Positions 62,971 to 64,000 of a DNA stretch of 64,000 nt are shown one piece after another (position 1 is the stretch's first letter; every line of letters begins with the position of its first letter). The DNA lies in contig NZ_CP058649.1 in the NCBI RefSeq assembly GCF_018141445.1, forward strand, positions 577,001-641,000, read 5' to 3'. The notes under the pieces are model-generated. The model did no database searches. It was not told where the DNA came from and saw nothing but the letters and a program-made list of their open reading frames with translations. A program made the translations under genes and the position numbers. The DNA is from Vallitalea pronyensis (GTDB lineage Bacteria; Bacillota; Clostridia; Lachnospirales; Vallitaleaceae).

Positions 62971-63621
62971 TTATAGCTTGGATAACACTTGAATAGCTTT
63001 TTCTTTGATGATGACATCGTAGTGTTCTTGTAAAAAAGCTTCCATAACGTGGGAAACGGTTATTTTTTTTCCATATTCAGAGAGTAAGCCGTGAAGACCT
63101 ACAAAGGCATCTTGGGTATCCTCTGATTTACGCAATACTAAATAATACTCATTAGACTGTTCATTTTTATACAATGAATTGACACCATCATATATTGGTA
63201 ATATAATCTTAGCAATTTTTGTTACTTCATTAAGGGTTTTAAACATATAAATCAATTGTTTTATATCTGTCGACTTACCAGTATCAACAACCTCTTCTTG
63301 GTCTGATTCTTTCTTTTTGAACTTACGAACATTTTGTTTGGGTATGGATGCAAATTTGTCATCCAGTTCATCGGGGTTATCCACTTTGGTAATGACCAAC
63401 ATAATACTGTCACCTGATAGGGGTATGGCCTCAATCATTAAAGGTACATTCTCAGCTTCAAAACCAAATTCATCTGAAGCTTTAGCCATCATATCCTTGA
63501 ATAGTTCTTGAGCTTTTTCTGTACCATATGCTAGCTCACTAATTTTAATCTGTCTTGTTGACAAATCTGTTTTATTTAAAGTACACCGTATTTGCGCATT
63601 ACTGATTTTTTCAATTTTCAT
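62971..63621 (-). CDS. mecA: Adaptor protein MecA
   Basis: Adaptor that brings targets to the ClpCP protease. 216 residues. N-terminal part MKIEKISNAQIRCTLNKTDL and LSTRQIKISELAYGTEKAQELF, and C-terminal LVLRKSEDTQDAFVGLHGLL with LSEYGKKITV, match the two MecA domains around an acidic linker (KKESDQEEVVDTGKS). RBS GAAGGAAG precedes the ATG. In this organism it may act in stress or sporulation control rather than competence. Confidence 0.93.
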   Translation of the reverse strand: MKIEKISNAQIRCTLNKTDLSTRQIKISELAYGTEKAQELFKDMMAKASDEFGFEAENVPLMIEAIPLSGDSIMLVITKVDNPDELDDKFASIPKQNVRKFKKKESDQEEVVDTGKSTDIKQLIYMFKTLNEVTKIAKIILPIYDGVNSLYKNEQSNEYYLVLRKSEDTQDAFVGLHGLLSEYGKKITVSHVMEAFLQEHYDVIIKEKAIQVLSKL

Positions 63622-64000
63622 AGTATCACTTCCTTCTATTTGACATATGGATGTCTAGGTGCTTACTAAAAAGAAAGTTGCAATGAGATTATTCTTTTAT
63701 AAATTGTTATGCCTAAGCGATTATCGTTGCATCAACCTTATTCTTTTTGACGGGCTATATATATTTGGAATACATGGGAATGTACAAAAGAATAGAGGAC
63801 ATAATCATAATGGAAAATGCTTAGGTGCTAGAGTGCTTAGGTGGGTTACAACATATAAATGATCTCTTATGTATAGTATAATAGAAAAGTGGGTAAAATG
63901 TAAAGAGGATATTGCTGTCATTTTGCAGTCGAATATTTTTTGAAAAAAAATAAAAAATGTTCGATTTTCTATTGATTTTATGTTTTGAATCTGTTAAAAT
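63622..64000. other. Intergenic region at the right edge
   Basis: About 380 bases without a supported gene. A plus frame at 63659-63862 has no ribosome binding site and no recognisable family. The region should contain the mecA promoter and the upstream region of the next gene. Nothing else is seen. Confidence 0.5.

Noticed and set aside
63659..63862. 67-residue plus-strand frame near the right edge
   Set aside because: No ribosome binding site and no recognisable domain; it overlaps the expected mecA promoter region.

Overview
The window reads as chromosome of a low-GC, spore-forming, flagellated, fermentative anaerobe of the class Clostridia. The support is a GerA-type germinant receptor behind a sigma-G-like promoter, flagellin, FliS and a FliK-like protein behind sigma-D-like promoters, pyruvate formate-lyase with its activase, an oxygen-sensitive NrdG-type activase, a clostridial 2[4Fe-4S] ferredoxin, MecA, and the large Firmicute form of SRP RNA. 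The many CUT1 sugar-transport parts, YesM/YesN sensors, AraC regulators and cytosolic sugar-processing enzymes suggest a polysaccharide degrader of the Lachnospirales/Vallitalea kind. The genus is inference.

Layout. 0-4.4 kb: start of a gerA operon on the minus strand, a lipoprotein serpin and a small unknown gene. 4.9-9.2 kb: a lone 1443-residue helicase-nuclease, a probable anti-phage effector of the DUF4011-helicase-nuclease kind. 9.3-18.8 kb: a sugar-responsive unit of YesM kinase, YesN regulator, lipoprotein binding protein and two CUT1 permeases, followed by an FAD oxidoreductase with a discoidin-like tail and a PocR/AraC regulator. 18.8-28.6 kb: the conserved housekeeping block SRP RNA, tadA, dnaX, ybaB, recR, interrupted by a DivIVA-like protein, an NrdG-like activase, an AraC regulator, a DUF4091 protein and cobT. 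28.9-34.7 kb: a small membrane protein, a DUF429 protein, an EF-Tu-like pseudogene, a cytosolic beta-helix protein with its divergent AraC regulator, a GNAT-HIT fusion and a DUF4240 protein. 34.9-39.7 kb: a MacAB-like ABC export module with its OmpR/HAMP-kinase pair. 39.7-44 kb: a secreted amidohydrolase, an orphan two-domain ABC permease, a YmaF protein and a DUF5610-like protein with a sigma-D-like promoter. 44-46.8 kb: an accessory stretch of immunity-like and HEAT-repeat genes mixed with broken gene remnants. 46.8-51.1 kb: a histidyl-tRNA-synthetase-like gene behind a His-rich leader peptide and terminator, then an NMT1/TauT-type ABC importer. 51.5-58.0 kb: late flagellar genes and a MerR-like regulator. 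58.1-64 kb: ferredoxin, pflA, pflB, a divergent GntR regulator, DUF1858 and mecA.

The most notable signals are the histidine leader peptide attenuator (46.8-47.0 kb), the immunity-like island with gene debris (44.2-46.8 kb), a 100-bp element bounded by a perfect 18-bp inverted repeat beside tadA (19.5 kb), and three sigma-D-like promoters that tie an uncharacterised DUF5610-like gene to motility. No tRNA, rRNA, CRISPR array, insertion sequence or prophage was found. Where an in-frame start with a better ribosome binding site lies inside a longer frame, the inner start is reported.
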